NCBI GenBank assembly: GCA_933228675.1
Contig: OW121740.1
Location: 50,608,174 to 50,672,173 of the forward strand
DNA length: 64,000 nucleotides
Direction of reading: 5' to 3'
Source of the DNA: Stomorhina lunata
Lineage: Eukaryota > Arthropoda > Insecta > Diptera > Rhiniidae
A program made the position numbers and the translations under genes. Positions 14,020 to 26,261 of this stretch are shown piece by piece. Numbering within the stretch: position 1 is the first letter of the stretch; every line of letters starts with the position of its first letter. The notes under the pieces were generated by a model. That model did not search any database. It was not told the origin of the DNA and saw nothing but the letters and a program-made list of their open reading frames with translations.

Positions 14020-14965
14020 TAAAATAAAGGTATAAAAAAATTGATTTCCCAGGAAAAAAGCTCATTAAAAGCTGTTTATAACCTTAATAATGTTGATTCA
14101 AAGTTAAACACTTTAAAAGCTTTACCTAAAAATTCAATTCTAAAATGTTATCCATTAGATTTCTATTTAAATATAAATTTATTTCAAAATAGCTTTGGTC
14201 GCACAAAAGCTCAATGAAAGCTTTTGTTTAACTCATGTTTAAATGGTAAAATTGAGATATAAAGAAATGATAAAGTTAATGCATATAGAATTAATGTTTA
14301 CTTAAATGTATACATAAGCTTTCCTAGTATAAAAACCAGAAAGAGCTATCTATAGCTCGAATAATATTATTTCAATATTAAACATTTTGAAAGCTTTACC
14401 TGAAAATTTAAGCTAAATAAGTGTTATGTTTGTATTGAAAATATTTATCCATTAGATTTCTAAATATGAATGGATTTAAAAATTGTTTTAGTCGCTCAAA
14501 AGCTCAATGAAAGCTTTTGTTAAACCCTGGCTCAAATGGTAAATTTGAGGTATAAAGAAATGGTAAAGTTGAATGTATGAAAAAGCTTTCCTAGTATAAA
14601 AGCCGAAAAGCTTTCTATAACCCTAATAATGTTGTTTTAATACTAAACATTTTAAAAGCTTCATCTGGAAATTCAAGCTAAATAATTTCGATGTTCAAAT
14701 TGAAAAATTGTATACATTAGGTTCGCACAAAAGCTCAATGAAAGCTTTTGTTAAGCTCTAGCTGAAATGGTAAAATTGAAGTCTAAATAAATGGTAAAGT
14801 TGAGGCATAAATAATCGATGTTTACATGAATGTATGTAAAAGCTTTCCTAATATAAAAGCTACTATACATTTTAAAGGCTAAATTGAAAACCTGTATACA
14901 TAAGATTCTTTAATATACTCGTAAATGGATTTAAAAAAGCTTTTGCCAAAAAGCTCTATTAAAGC
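14020..14965. repeat. Diverged tandem repeat, ~230-290-bp steps
   Basis: GCTCAATGAAAGCTTTTGTT recurs near 14209, 14502 and 14732, with a partial copy near 14951. It is followed each time by a variant of AAATGGTAAAATTGAGGTA and AAAGCTTTCCTAGTATAAAA. It belongs to the AAAGCTTT-rich domain. Confidence 0.85.
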
Positions 14966-16865
14966 TTTTGTTTTATACTAACTATTTTAATACAATTTTT
15001 TACAAAAAAAATCATTACAAGTTTCTTATGAATTCACTCTCTTACTTCCCTTTTTTGTATTAAAAACTATTATCTTCATTTATAGTTTTAAACATTAATA
15101 GCCTTCTCTGCGATTTTCTTTTAACAATAAACCGAATTTATGTTAATTATTTATTATATGTTTAAATTATTTTCCTGGAAATGCCATAACATCAAAACAT
15201 CAAGTCAGATAAAAGCCTCAAAATAGCTTTAATTAACCACAAGAAAAGCTAAAGCCAAAGACTCAGCAACGAAAATATAACAGAAGACAGACAGACAGAC
15301 GATATTAAGTTAAATTTAAAAGCCAAGCTAGCAACTAACTAACGCCTTGCTACTAATTTCTAGTCATTTTCTAGTAAACACAAACTTTAACGGTTTCTGT
15401 TTAAAGCTTTTTTTTTTTGTCTCTCCTAGTGCCACATAAAACCCAAAAAAGCACAACCATTACAAATTTGTGATCATGGCCTTAAGTTGTAAGAAAGGAA
15501 GCCCGTCTTTTTGTCTGTCTGTCCGGTCGTTTGGTATTGTCTTCAAATTGTATTTCATTGTATTTTTGTGGTAATTTAAAGGAGTTGATTTTTAAGCATG
15601 TTTAAACATGCACACAAAATCATAACTTACCGATTTGTTGTCTTTCTTTGCTTTTGTTTTCTGAGTGGCTTTAAAGCTCCTTTAAAGTTTTGCTGGTTAG
15701 CTGTTAAAGAAAGAAAAATTTGGTAGCAAAATCATAAAATTTTATGGTCAACTGGTAGTGAAAGATCGTCATATATATTTCTTTTTTCTGATTTTTTTTT
15801 TTGCTAAAGTGTGATTCGTTTCTTTTAGTTTTGTAGCCCGAAGCTTTTGATAGATAAAGTAGAAGTAGAGAAAAGCTGTTAAGATTTTCTGATTTTTTTT
15901 TGTTAGGTATTATTTAAACATAAACATAAATTAAGTTAAAAGTTGAAATGTTTAAGAAGAAACGGTTAAATGAAATGAAGAAATAAAAATGCTTGATAAC
16001 GGATAACGAATTTCTAGTCATTATTAAAGTGTTTATTTAAAAGGATTTATGGAGAAATGTAAGAAATGTTTTAGATAAATAAACCAGGATTAAGGAACTA
16101 AAAGATTAAGCTGCATATAAATGCAACTTTCTCAGTTTTGGAGCTTATAAACAAATTTCTAGCAAATATTGCAGCAAAAGCTTTTTTATTATCTACTAAT
16201 ACCTCAAATATTCTCCAACATAACAAAATTATTTTTATATCCTTTAAACATTCCTTGAATTTAAACAAGTCCTTTTTTCTTTTCATTCTTCCTTTATTCA
16301 ATTGTCCTTAAAATGCATTACATACAACAAATGACTTTTGAAAATGTCGTCGTCTGTCTATATGGCTTTCAATATCTTCATGGTGCATTCTGGTAAATCT
16401 ACACCGTGATGGAGACTTTAGTTTATTTTTTTTTTTGTTTTTTGTTCTTATATTATCCTTAGAGCAGGATAATAAAACTATAATCAGTAAGAACATAAAT
16501 TTGAAGCAAAGCGCAAAATTTATGTACCAGCAGAATTGAATTATACAAAATTCACTTGAATTATAACAATCGAATGAAAGGAATTTGCAAGATATGGAAG
16601 GAAAAGGTTATTTCAAGGTTAAGGACAAAATCAAATACAAAATTAAAGGAAAAAAAATGTTTAAATACAATTTTTTAAGATAAAAGATATCTCGATAATT
16701 GAAAATCCATCAGATCAATAGAATCAAGAAGTTATCTAAAATGCCTTTCGATTTTTCTTAATTAGCAATTATAAACTATATCTCTAATACTAAAGATCTG
16801 TAGAAGAAAATGTTCAATAACTCTTAAACTGTATATTTCGACAATTGATATCACTAAAACAAAGA
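14966..16865. other. Single-copy AT-rich stretch
   Basis: No tandem structure, exon or transposon was recognised. A short GACAGACAGACAGACG tract lies near 15286. Two minus-strand open frames at 16098-16301 and 16308-16496 resemble no known protein and lie in ordinary intronic sequence. Confidence 0.5.
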
Positions 16866-16869
16866 AATT

Positions 16870-18075
16870 GTCCGCATTTTTTCTATTTTATATTTATATA
16901 AAAAATTTCAAATTAATGAAGTCTAAATTACCATTTCCGAAAGATATCTCTTAAACTGTATTCCCGAAAAATTATGACAAGAAAACATTTAATTAAGATT
17001 AAGATTTTTGTTCATCCTATTTCATATTTATACTAAAACTTTCGAATTACCGAAGTCTTTATTAACATTTATGAAAGATATCTCTTAAATTATATTTCCG
17101 AAAATTTATGACAACAAAATTTTTTGATAATTTTCTTCTCGTCTTAAGAATTTTTGTTAAAATATGATAAAGTTCATACTATTCTGGAAAACACTTTGTT
17201 TCCTCAGAACATTTTTTTATTCATGTTAAAATTTTCGAAGTACCGAAGTCCAAATTAACATCTCTTATCTCTTAAACTATATTTCCGAAAAAGTATGACA
17301 AGAAAATTTGTGATCAAGATTTTTCATCCTATTTGATATTAATATTTAAACTTTGGAATTACAGAAGTCTTAATTAAAATTTAAGAAAGATATCTCTTAA
17401 ACGAAATTTCCGAAAAATATGACAAAAAAATATTTGGTAATTCTCACCTCGTCTTAAGATTTTTTTGTAAAAACTTTACGATAGTCATTCTATTCTGGAA
17501 GACACTTTGTTCCCCCATACCAATTTTTTATTTACGTTAAAACTTTCGAACTACCGAAGTCCAAATGAACATTTATGAATGATATCTCTTAAACTATATT
17601 TCCGAAAAAGAATGGAAGAAAATTTTTTTAATAAGATTTTTTCGTCCTACTTCATATTTATGTTAAAACTTTCGAATTGCTGAAGTCTTAATTAACATTT
17701 ATGATAGATATCTCCTAAACTATATTTCCGGAAATGTATGACCAGAAAATTTTTGATAACTCCCATCTAGTCTTCAAATTTTTTGTTAACATTTTATGAA
17801 GTTCATCCTATTTTGGAACAAATTTGGTTACCCCATACCAATTTTTTATTTATGTTAAAATTTTCGAAGTACCAAAGTCTAAGTTAACATTTATGAAAGA
17901 TATCTCTTAAACTATATTTCCGAAAATGTACGACAAGAAATTTTTGATAATTTCCATTGTCTTAAGATTTTTTCTTCGAACTTGATGAATTTCATCATTC
18001 GAACTTTCTTCCCCTAAACCAATTTTTGCTAAAATTTCTATTATAGGAGATATCACGCAAATGAACTTAAACTCT
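16870..18075. repeat. Higher-order repeat of ~318 bp made of two related subunits
   Basis: The marker AGATATCTCTTAAACT recurs with its GATATC near 16943, 17077, 17265, 17389, 17581, 17707 and 17899. The steps are about 134, 188, 124, 192, 126 and 192 bp. They alternate between ~126 and ~192, so two subunits form a ~318-bp unit repeated about three times. Both subunits share TTTCGAATTACCGAAGTC, GATATC and TATTTCCGAAAA. Only the longer one carries the segment from CTCGTCTTAAGATTTTTT to ACACTTTGTTCCCC. AGATATCT in each subunit is a perfect palindrome. Confidence 0.9.
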
Positions 18076-18424
18076 TAATAACCTTATAAATTGAAGAATA
18101 TATAAATCGAAGAATATACATTCTTTGCTAAAATTATAATGATATCTAATCACACTTGAGAAAATGGTATTTCCAGACTAGATCCAGCGGTTAGGCATTT
18201 ACAAATACCTAAGCCCAGAAATCACCGACTGACTCAATTGCTTTTTATTTTTTTTTTTTATTAATCAGAGTTTTTAAAATTTATTGCTAAGCAAATATTT
18301 ATGCCAATAAACCACAAAAATTAAATAGAAATTATTTTTTTGAATAAAAAAAAATTAACCTATTATATAAATAAATGCCGACAATAAAATTACAAGTTAA
18401 CCCATTAAGGTGGGGAAAAACTTC

Positions 18425-21385
18425 TGTTACACACAAAAATAGAAAAATTTATGTTATACACAAAAATCGTTCTATAGAAAATTTTCTGTTATACACAAAA
18501 AATTTTCTATAGAAAAATTTTGTTATACACAAAAATTTTTCTATAGAAAATTTTGTTATGCACAAAAATTTTTCTATAGAAAACTTTTGTTATATACAAA
18601 CATTTTTCTATAGAAAAATTTTTGTGTATAACAAAATTTTTCTATAAATATAAAATTTTGTTATACAGAAACATTTTTCTATAGAAAAATTTTGGTATAC
18701 ACAAAAATTTTTCTATAATGAAATTTTTCTATAAATATAAAATTTTGTTGTACAAAAAAATTTTTCTATAGAAAAATTTCTGTTATACACAAAAATTTTT
18801 CTATAGAAAAATTTCTGTTATACACAAAAATTTTTCTATAGAAAAATTTCTGTTATACACAAAAATTTTTCTATAGAAAAATTTCTGTTATACACAAAAA
18901 TTTTTCTATAGAAAAATTTCTGTTATACACAAAAATTTTTCTATAGAAAAATTTCTGTTATACACAAAAATTTTTCTATAGAAAAATTTCTGTTATACAG
19001 AAAAATTTTTCTGTAGAAAAATTTCTGTTATACACAAACATTTTTCTATAGAAAAATTTCTGTTATACACAAAAATTTTTCTATAGAAAAATTTCTGTTA
19101 TACACAAAAAATTTTTTATAGAAAACTTTTGTTATATACAAACATTTTTCTATAGAAAAATGTTTGTGTATAACAAAATTTTTCTATAAATATAAAATTT
19201 GTTATACACAAACATTTTTCTATAGAAAAATTTTGTTATACACAAAAATTGTTCTATAATAAAATTTTCTTATACAAAAAAAAAAAATTTTTCTATAGAA
19301 AAATTTCTGTTATACACAAAAATTTTTCTATAGAAAAATTTCTGTTATACACAAAAATTTTTCTATAGAAAAATTTCTGTTATACACAAAAATTTTTCTA
19401 TAGAAAAATTTCTGTTATACACAAAAATGTTTCTATACAAAAATTTCTGTTATACGCAGAAATGTTTCTATAGAAAAATTTCTGTTATACACAAAAATTT
19501 TTCTATAGAAAAATTTCTGTTATACACAAAAATTTTTCTATAGAAAAATTTCTGTTATACACAAAAATTTTTCTATAGAAAAATTTCTGTTATACACAAA
19601 AATTTTTCTATAGAAAAATTTCTGTTATACACAAAAATTTTTCTATAGAAAAATTTCTGTTATACACAAAAATTTTTCTATAGAAAAATTTCTGTTATAC
19701 ACAAAAATTTTTCTATAGAAAAAATTCTGTTATACAAAAAAAAATTTCTTTAGAAATATTTCTGTTATACACAAAAATGTTTCTATACAAAAATTTCTGT
19801 TATACGCAGAAATGTTTCTATAGAAAAATTTTTCTATAGAAAAATTTCTGTTATACACAAAAATTTTTCTATAGAAAAATTTCTGTTATACACAAAAATT
19901 TTTCTATAGAAAAATTTCTGTTATACACAAAAATTTTACTATAAAAAAATTTCTGTTATACACAAAAATTTTTCTATAGAAAAATTTCTGTTACGCACAC
20001 AAATTTTTCTATAGAAAAATTTCTGTTATACACAAAAATTTTTCTATAGAAAAATTTCTGTTATACACAAAAATTTTTCTATAGAAAAATTTCTGTTATA
20101 CACAAAAATTTTTCTATAGAAAAATTTCTGTTCTACACAAAAATTTTTCTATAGAAAAATTTCTGTAATACACAAAAATTTTTCTATAGAAAAATTTCTG
20201 TTATACACAAAAATTTTTCTATAGAAAATTTTCTGTTATACACAAAAATTTTTCTATAGAAAAATTTCTGTTATACACAAAAATTTTTCTATAGAAACAT
20301 TTCTGTTATACACAAAAATTTTTCTATAGAAAAATTTCTGTTATACACAAAAATTTTTCTATAGAAAAATTTCTGTTATACACAAAAATTTTTCTATAGA
20401 AAAATTTCTGTAATACACAAACATTTTTCTATAGAAAAATTTCTGTTATACACAAAAATTTTTCTGTAGAAAATTTTCTGTTATACACAAAAATTTTTCT
20501 ATAGAAAAATTTCTGTTATACACAAAAATTTTTCTATAGAAAAATTTATTTTATACACAAAATTTTTTCTATAGAAAAATTTCTGTTATACACAAGAATT
20601 TTTCTACAGAAAAATTTCTGTTCTACACAAAAATTTTTCTATAGAAAAATTTCTGTTATACACAAAAATTTTTCTATAGAAAAATTTCTGTTATACACAA
20701 AAATTTTTCTATTGAAAAATTTTGTTATACACAAAAATTTTTCTATAGAAAAATTTAGTTATACACAAAAATTTTTTTATAGAAAAATTTCTGTTATACA
20801 CAATAATTTTTTTATAGAAAAATTTCTGTTATACACAAAAATTTTTCTATAGAAAAATTTCTGTTATACACAAAAATTTTTCTATAGAAACATTTCTGTT
20901 ATACACAAAAATTTTTCTATAGAAAAATTTCTGTTATACACAAAAATTTTTCTATAGAAAAATTTCTGTTATACACAAAAATTTTTCATAGAAAAAAATT
21001 TCTGCTATAAACAAATTTTTCTATAGAAAAATTTCTGTTATACACAAAAATTTTTCATAGAAAAAAATTTCTGCTATAAACAAATTTTTCTATAGAAAAA
21101 TTTCTGTTATACACAAATTTTTCTATAGAAAAATTTCTATTGTACACAAATTTTTCTATATTAAAATTTGCGTTGTGTATATGCAAATCTGTTATAAATA
21201 AATTTTTTCTTTAGAGAAAACTGTTATATCAAAAAATAACAAATCTTTCTTTTTGAAAACTGTTATACTTATATTTTTCTTAGGAGAAAACTGTTATACT
21301 TATATTTTTTTAGAGAAAAGTCTTATACTCTCTGTTTTCTGTAGATTTTTTTATAAAAAAAACTGTTATACATAAATTTTGCAAT
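18425..21385. repeat. CTATAG-palindrome array, 35-bp unit, spacer TCTGTTATACACAAA
   Basis: About 78 copies of a 35-bp unit. Each has the palindrome TTTTTCTATAGAAAAA flanked by further A/T symmetry, and the spacer CTGTTATACACAAA. Copies are regular from 18781 to 21165 and decay towards 21385. Two short internal inversions near 18610-18720 and 19150-19260 read GTGTATAACAAAATTT, the other orientation. They are themselves part of a ~542-bp duplicated block. A ten-unit block (350 bp) is also duplicated, shown by the rare variant ATGTTTCTATACAAAAA near 19428 and 19778. Confidence 0.97.
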
Positions 21386-22499
21386 TGAAAAGTTTTCCTT
21401 TTTTTCTGTAATAAATGGGTTAATTTCTGGCAACAAAATGACGTACTCTCTCACAAACAATAGCTACTTATTATGACGCCCACTCAACCTAAAATTCAAA
21501 TAAAAATAAATAAATCTTGAATGAAATCCCATAAAAGAATTCCAACAAAAAACCAACCAAATCGAACAAAAAACGACCCAAAAGAATAGATTAATGCATG
21601 AGAAAACGAAGAAAAAAATCACACAAATAAACAAAATTCCAAACAACTGAAATAAAATGATTGTTTAGCGGAAAAAACGTCATATTCTTGAATCAAAAAA
21701 GTAAAAAAAAACACGAAACGAAAAAAGCCTCTAGCAAATGGAACTCAACCCTCAGGAGGTGGAGTAAGGGCGCGTTCGCAAAAAAAAATACTGACTCAAA
21801 TCGCAGAAATGAGGTCGAAACACCGGCCATACATAGCAACAAATTCTTTATAATTTGCGGCTGGTTTTTTGCAAAAAGAGAAAAAAATTGCGATAATAAT
21901 ACAATTTATTTTATTTATTTATTTTTGCAAAAAAGTAAGAAAAGAAGGCAAAAATATTATTATGAAAAAAAAAATTATTATATGAGTCAAAATTGTTAAG
22001 CAAGGTCAGTTAGAAAATTGTTTAATACTAATGAATAGTTTTGAGATTTTAGATTAAAGTTTTTGTAAAACAAGAAAATTTTTTTTTTTAATTTTTATGG
22101 AAATTTGTTATAACAACTAATTCTAGATTTTTCCTGAAAAATTTAAAATTCTAATGAATTTTAATTTTTTTTTAGCTAATAACTTTATAAAACCACCCTT
22201 TGCTTTTTACATTGAACTATTTATTGTTACAAAAAAAAAAAAATTGAAAAAATTTCATTTGAAAATTGTCGGCTTTTTTCCTTTGAAATCGGTAGCAATA
22301 TTTGCGTGTCAATACAAAAGTCGTCACAATCGCTCATTCATTCAATTATTTATTGTTTTAACAATTTTTTAAGGGAATGAATTTACAAAACAATGTAAAA
22401 CTTTATTAAAAAAACAGACACAAAGTCTAATGGAATTTTTTTTAAACAAACTAATTTTGAGCATTTTGAACCCAGGTCTTCTAAGAAATAAGATCTCAG
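21386..22499. other. Single-copy flank of the LINE insertion
   Basis: AT-rich DNA without tandem structure. The plus-strand frame at 21661-21999 is lysine/asparagine-rich low complexity with no recognised domain. It has no start context or splice signals that would support a gene. Confidence 0.5.
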
Positions 22500-22509
22500 A
22501 AATACTCCA
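22500..22509 (+). repeat. Left target-site duplication of the LINE fragment
   Basis: AAATACTCCA here is repeated at 23725-23734, directly after the element's A-tail. The duplication fixes the left junction of the insertion just before TTCACCATTTGGCG. Confidence 0.75.
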
Positions 22510-23727
22510 TTCACCATTTGGCGAAAGTAAAGTTGTGGCTCTAGATATCTCCAAGGCGTTCGATAGAGTGTGGCAAGATGCACTTTTATCAAAACTTGTT
22601 GCTTTTGGTGTTGGTAATACCTTCTCTCGATTTATATCGAGCTTTCTCAGGAATCGCACTATAAGAGTTGTTGTAGATGGGGTCTCATCAAACGAGTTCA
22701 AGATCAATTCAGGGGTACCGCAAGGCTCTGTTCTTTTTCCTACTCTATTTCTTATATTCATTAACGACCTTCTATGTCAAACTTCCACTTCTATCTATTC
22801 TTTTGCAGATGATAGTAACATTTGCCATTCGTATTCATTTAATCATAGACCGGATCTTCCGCAGATTGTGGCTATGAGACAAAACGTGAATGAATCATTA
22901 AATCGCGATCTCGAAACCGTTTCCAAATGGGGACGTGTAAATAGAGTCGACTTTAATGCACGCAAGACCCTGAGTTGTATGCTTATGCATAAACGCACGG
23001 CAGATCATGTTACTTCATCTGTATCCATGGATAGTGTAAATATTCAGGAATCAGATGCTCTTGATGTTCTGGGCATGAGTGATTAATGTGATTTCCGTTG
23101 GACTAAACACATCTTGCAAGTGTCGAAAGAAGCATTCAAGTGCCTAGGTTTTCTAAAACGGTGTAAGAGACACTTCACTCCAACTGATCTCCTTAAAATT
23201 TACACCACCTATATCCGACCAAAAATGGAATACAACTCTCATGTATGGGCCGGTGCTTCAAAGTCTATTTTGGAGCTTCTCGACCGCGTACAGGGGAGGG
23301 CGAAAGTGCTTATCGGTGACAATAGGGTATCCAACTCTCTTGACTCACTGGAGCACCGCCGCAATGTGGGTTGTATAACACTGTTCTATCGGTACTACTT
23401 TGGAATGTGTTCTAACGATATCAGGGACCTCGTTCCCGAAACCGGAAGATTCTTACGCAGCACACGTCAATCCGTTAGATCACATGCATTTGTGGTTGAT
23501 TGTCCAGTGGACCGAACAACACACTATAGAGAAAATTCGTTCTTTAGCCGTACAGTACGTATGTGAAACTCACTCAACTCAATATAGGAAAATTTAAATC
23601 TAATTTCCACAAACACTACCCTCCCTCTTTTCTCCTTCCCACAACCTATTTTCCTAGTTTCAACACAATGCATAGCATAAGTAGGGGTCATCCCCTGAGT
23701 GCTGGTCCTAAATAAAGAAAAAAAAAA
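22510..23727 (+). mobile_element. 5'-truncated Jockey-type non-LTR retrotransposon
   Basis: A 1.2-kb insertion bounded by the direct repeat AAATACTCCA (22500-22509 and 23725-23734, the right copy overlapping the A-tail). It holds the second half of a reverse transcriptase, its C-terminal region, a 3' segment and a terminal AATAAAG plus A-run ending at 23727. The 5' truncation, A-tail and ~10-bp target-site duplication are the signature of target-primed reverse transcription. The sequence from VVALDISKAFDRVW to FLKRC and RPKMEYNSHVWAG matches my recollection of Jockey-clade elements of flies (Drosophila BS and relatives). The clade name is from memory; the LINE assignment is secure. Confidence 0.9.
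22513..23566 (+). pseudogene. LINE reverse transcriptase fragment with two nonsense mutations
   Basis: The reading frame encodes the palm and thumb of a non-LTR reverse transcriptase. Motif A is VVALDISKAFDRVW, motif B is NSGVPQGSV and motif C is SFADDSN. The catalytic aspartates of motifs A and C are all present. An in-frame TAA at 23084-23086 interrupts it in ..LGMSD*CDFRW, where relatives have a glutamine codon (a CAA to TAA change is the simplest explanation). The frame then continues through KEAFKCLGFLKRCKR and TYIRPKMEYNSHVWAGASK to a TGA at 23564-23566 in SRTVRM*NSL, where relatives have tryptophan. After that the C-terminal tail (NIGKFKSNFHKHYPP) is in another frame. The N-terminal half of the polymerase, the endonuclease and ORF1 are absent. 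The apparent upstream start at 22430 lies in host DNA left of the target-site duplication. This copy cannot encode an active enzyme. Confidence 0.9.
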
Positions 23728-23734
23728 TACTCCA

Positions 23735-24490
23735 CTACTTTAATATAGGACAAAGCAAATGCAAAGAAAATATTTTTTACTATTCTCAACACCACAACTT
23801 CATCACCTAATATTCATCATAGCTGCGTGCCTTACGATTACACCTTGACCTCTTTAGACGGGCAAAAGTATAGATATATCGGCCCTTGATAGTGAAAGTA
23901 ATTTTTGGGAATGTTTTCAATCTAAAGAAAACAATATCTTTCTAAAATGAATGTATACTTGGACTGACACACTTTTTCTCCCTTTACATCTAAGCAGGAG
24001 CTTTCAAGTACCTAAAACAGTGATGCCCAGTACAAAAACAATTAAAACGAAAAGTGATGAAATTTTTTAAAAAACTCAGTAGCTCATGCATCAAATATAG
24101 TTTCACATCTTTAATCTTGATGTAAATTTAATTAAAATACCGAACCTTAGTTTTAGTCTGCAGAAGAAAATAATTTAATATCCCATAGGGTTTAGGAGAT
24201 ATCAAGAAATCAAAAAAGTTTTACCAAATTCTGGGTTTTCGTGTTTCTTTGGACAAAAACTAAGTTATCTTGGTTTTGCTCGGTGCTCACACCATAACTA
24301 CAAGAAAGGCGAAAGTCTTTTGTTTAGATTGAGCGAAAAAAATTCACCGAAATTTACCGATCGTAGAACAAAGTTCAAAATTTTCTGAAAAAAGTCAAGT
24401 AAATTGTTAAGCATAATTTAAGCAAAAAGTGTAGCAGTCGTTTAGGCTTAACTTTTTAATCAAATTGCATTCAAGTGTTAGTACAAGGCA
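23735..24490. other. Single-copy stretch
   Basis: No exon or repeat recognised. It ends with CAAGGCAGGTACCCC, which resembles the ends of the two repeat units at 25327-25588. Confidence 0.5.
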
Positions 24491-24494
24491 GGTA

Positions 24495-25297
24495 CCCCCC
24501 CCCCCCTAAAAACAGTGTCAAACATTTGAAATATGATGACTTTTACATTTGATATCAAACGTTTTTTTCAAACCTGATCAGATGTTTGAGATTCACATTC
24601 TTTTTCAAATGAGGGTTCATTTGAGAATAAACTTTTAAAAAGTGATAGTTTGTCAAATTGAGAATAAAGTTTATTCTCAAATCATTATCAAACCTTATAA
24701 TGATTTGAGAATATTTTAAAAATGGTGTTATATAAATTTGATATCAAACCATATTTAAATGTTTTATTCAAAATTTAAAAATAAAATTATGTTAAAAAAA
24801 ATTAATGTTTAAGATATTTTAATGGCATTTCAAAAAAAATCGTTATTTCTTTCGGATTTTTTTAAAATTGATCCATATCCATAAGACCTTTCTTAAAAAA
24901 AGTCACCCGAAATTATGGACAATCGCCAATTTTAATTGTGATAGTACCTCTACCAAAGCAAATGTCTGTACTAAGTTTCATCTAATTATTTTGATTAAAG
25001 ATTAAAAATTTAATAATATTCAAAATAAACAAACTCAAAAATATCAAAAAATACAACGCCATTATATTTATGTTCCACATGTAGATGATATCCACATTTG
25101 AAAAACCTTTGAGAATGAGGTTTGATAATGATTTGAGAATAAAGGCATTTCTCAATTTGAGAATAAAGTCCCCTTTTTGTTGGGAATGCTATTATTCTCA
25201 AATCAGTATCAAATCAGTATCAAACGTTTGACCTTTGAAAAAAGATTTATTCTCAAATCATCCTCAATTTGAGAATAAACCTTTTTTCTTACTGGGC
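24495..25297. mobile_element. Fold-back or MITE-like element with TTTGAGAATAAA motifs
   Basis: About nine copies of TTTGAGAATAA or its reverse complement TTATTCTCAAA occur in this 0.8-kb interval (near 24620, 24655, 24668, 24703, 25128, 25157, 25192, 25247 and 25268). They are arranged so that the left and right portions can pair; TTCTCAAATCATTATCAAAC on the left matches the reverse complement of the right. The left edge abuts a run of 12-13 C bases and the right edge reads TTTTTTCTTACTGGGCCC. No transposase is encoded. Exact ends and target-site duplication are not certain, so the family is left open. Confidence 0.55.
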
Positions 25298-25326
25298 CCT
25301 AGGAGTCGACGGATTTCAGAAATAAG

Positions 25327-25588
25327 TAGAGCTCGCTTTTGGATCAATTAATAGACCTGTGCCGAATTTCATCAAATTCTGTTGAGAATTGCGGATTGTA
25401 CATTAAGAAGAAAAATTGGTGAAAAATGGGGATCCGAGACAGGTACCCCAAGGAGACGCCTAATTTTAACCAATTTTAGTAGAGCTCTTAATTAGATTAA
25501 TAAATAGACGTGTGTCGAATTTCATCAAATTCTGTTTAGAATTGAAGAAAAATAGGTGAAAAAATGGGGATCCAAGGCAGGTACCCCG
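25327..25588. repeat. Two tandem copies of a ~130-150-bp unit ending GGCAGGTACCCC
   Basis: Both copies contain AGTAGAGCTC, GAATTTCATCAAATTCTGTT, GGTGAAAAATGGGGATCC and AGGTACCCC. A third match to the terminal part (GGCAGGTACCCC) lies near 24489, immediately left of the fold-back element. That element therefore seems to have inserted next to the end of one unit. Confidence 0.75.
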
Positions 25589-26260
25589 CTTGATACTACT
25601 GTGGCACTTTTAGCCCTTGTCCAGTAGTGCTCCAAAGTACTCGGTACGAAACTGATTTTAGTAACCCATATCCAACACATTGATAGGTTTCAATTGTTAG
25701 ATTTTTATACCAGGATGTAAAAGAAATAATTAGGTCCTGTTCAAATTTGTTATAAACCATTATCGTGCACCGATTTCGCCATAGTGGGAAAGAGTCTCGC
25801 AAAGAAGTCTCACTATAATCAGAAAATATAAAAAAATCCATCGCTACATCATTTGCGTATACTTATGATAACCTTTTCACTTATTTCCTCTAAGGATATG
25901 CATAAGGGACCCTAATATGGCCCCTTATACATAACTCTGTAAGACGAATGTACACAAGCTTTCTAAAATTAACTTCTACTACCAGTTTAGATGTTAGATA
26001 TAGCATGTGGAGTTATTTTATTAAACACTTTTTTGATACTTTTGCTAAGGATTCTGTTAAACAGTTAAACTTCAGGAAAAATAATTAGAGTCTGACAGGT
26101 CTAAAGTCGCAAGTTTCCATAAGAGAAGTTTTACCCTCTTGGAGAATTCGACTACTTTTGTCCTTCTTCTCATATTAGGGATATATGTACTTTAGGTCCA
26201 GACTTAAGAATCTAAGATGAACAAAATTTTGTGAATTCATAATGAATTTAAACAAAAATC
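25589..26260. other. Single-copy stretch
   Basis: No repeat, exon or RNA gene recognised. The minus-strand frame at 25596-25841 has no known domain. Confidence 0.5.
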
Positions 26261-26261
26261 A

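Larger units (their letters stand above)
6330..15000. repeat. AAAGCTTT-rich domain
   Basis: Throughout this 8.7-kb stretch the palindromic word AAAGCTTT and its parts (AAAGCT, AAGCTTA, AAAAGC) occur many times per hundred bases. They are sparse on either side. Part of the domain is locally tandem (listed separately); the rest, including 7591-9400 and 11400-14020, looks like strongly decayed copies. No exon was recognised. A gap with few such words lies at about 9410-9960. Confidence 0.75.

Noticed and set aside
22369..22761. Minus-strand 130-codon frame
   Set aside because: Antisense of the LINE reverse transcriptase, which reads sensibly only on the plus strand.
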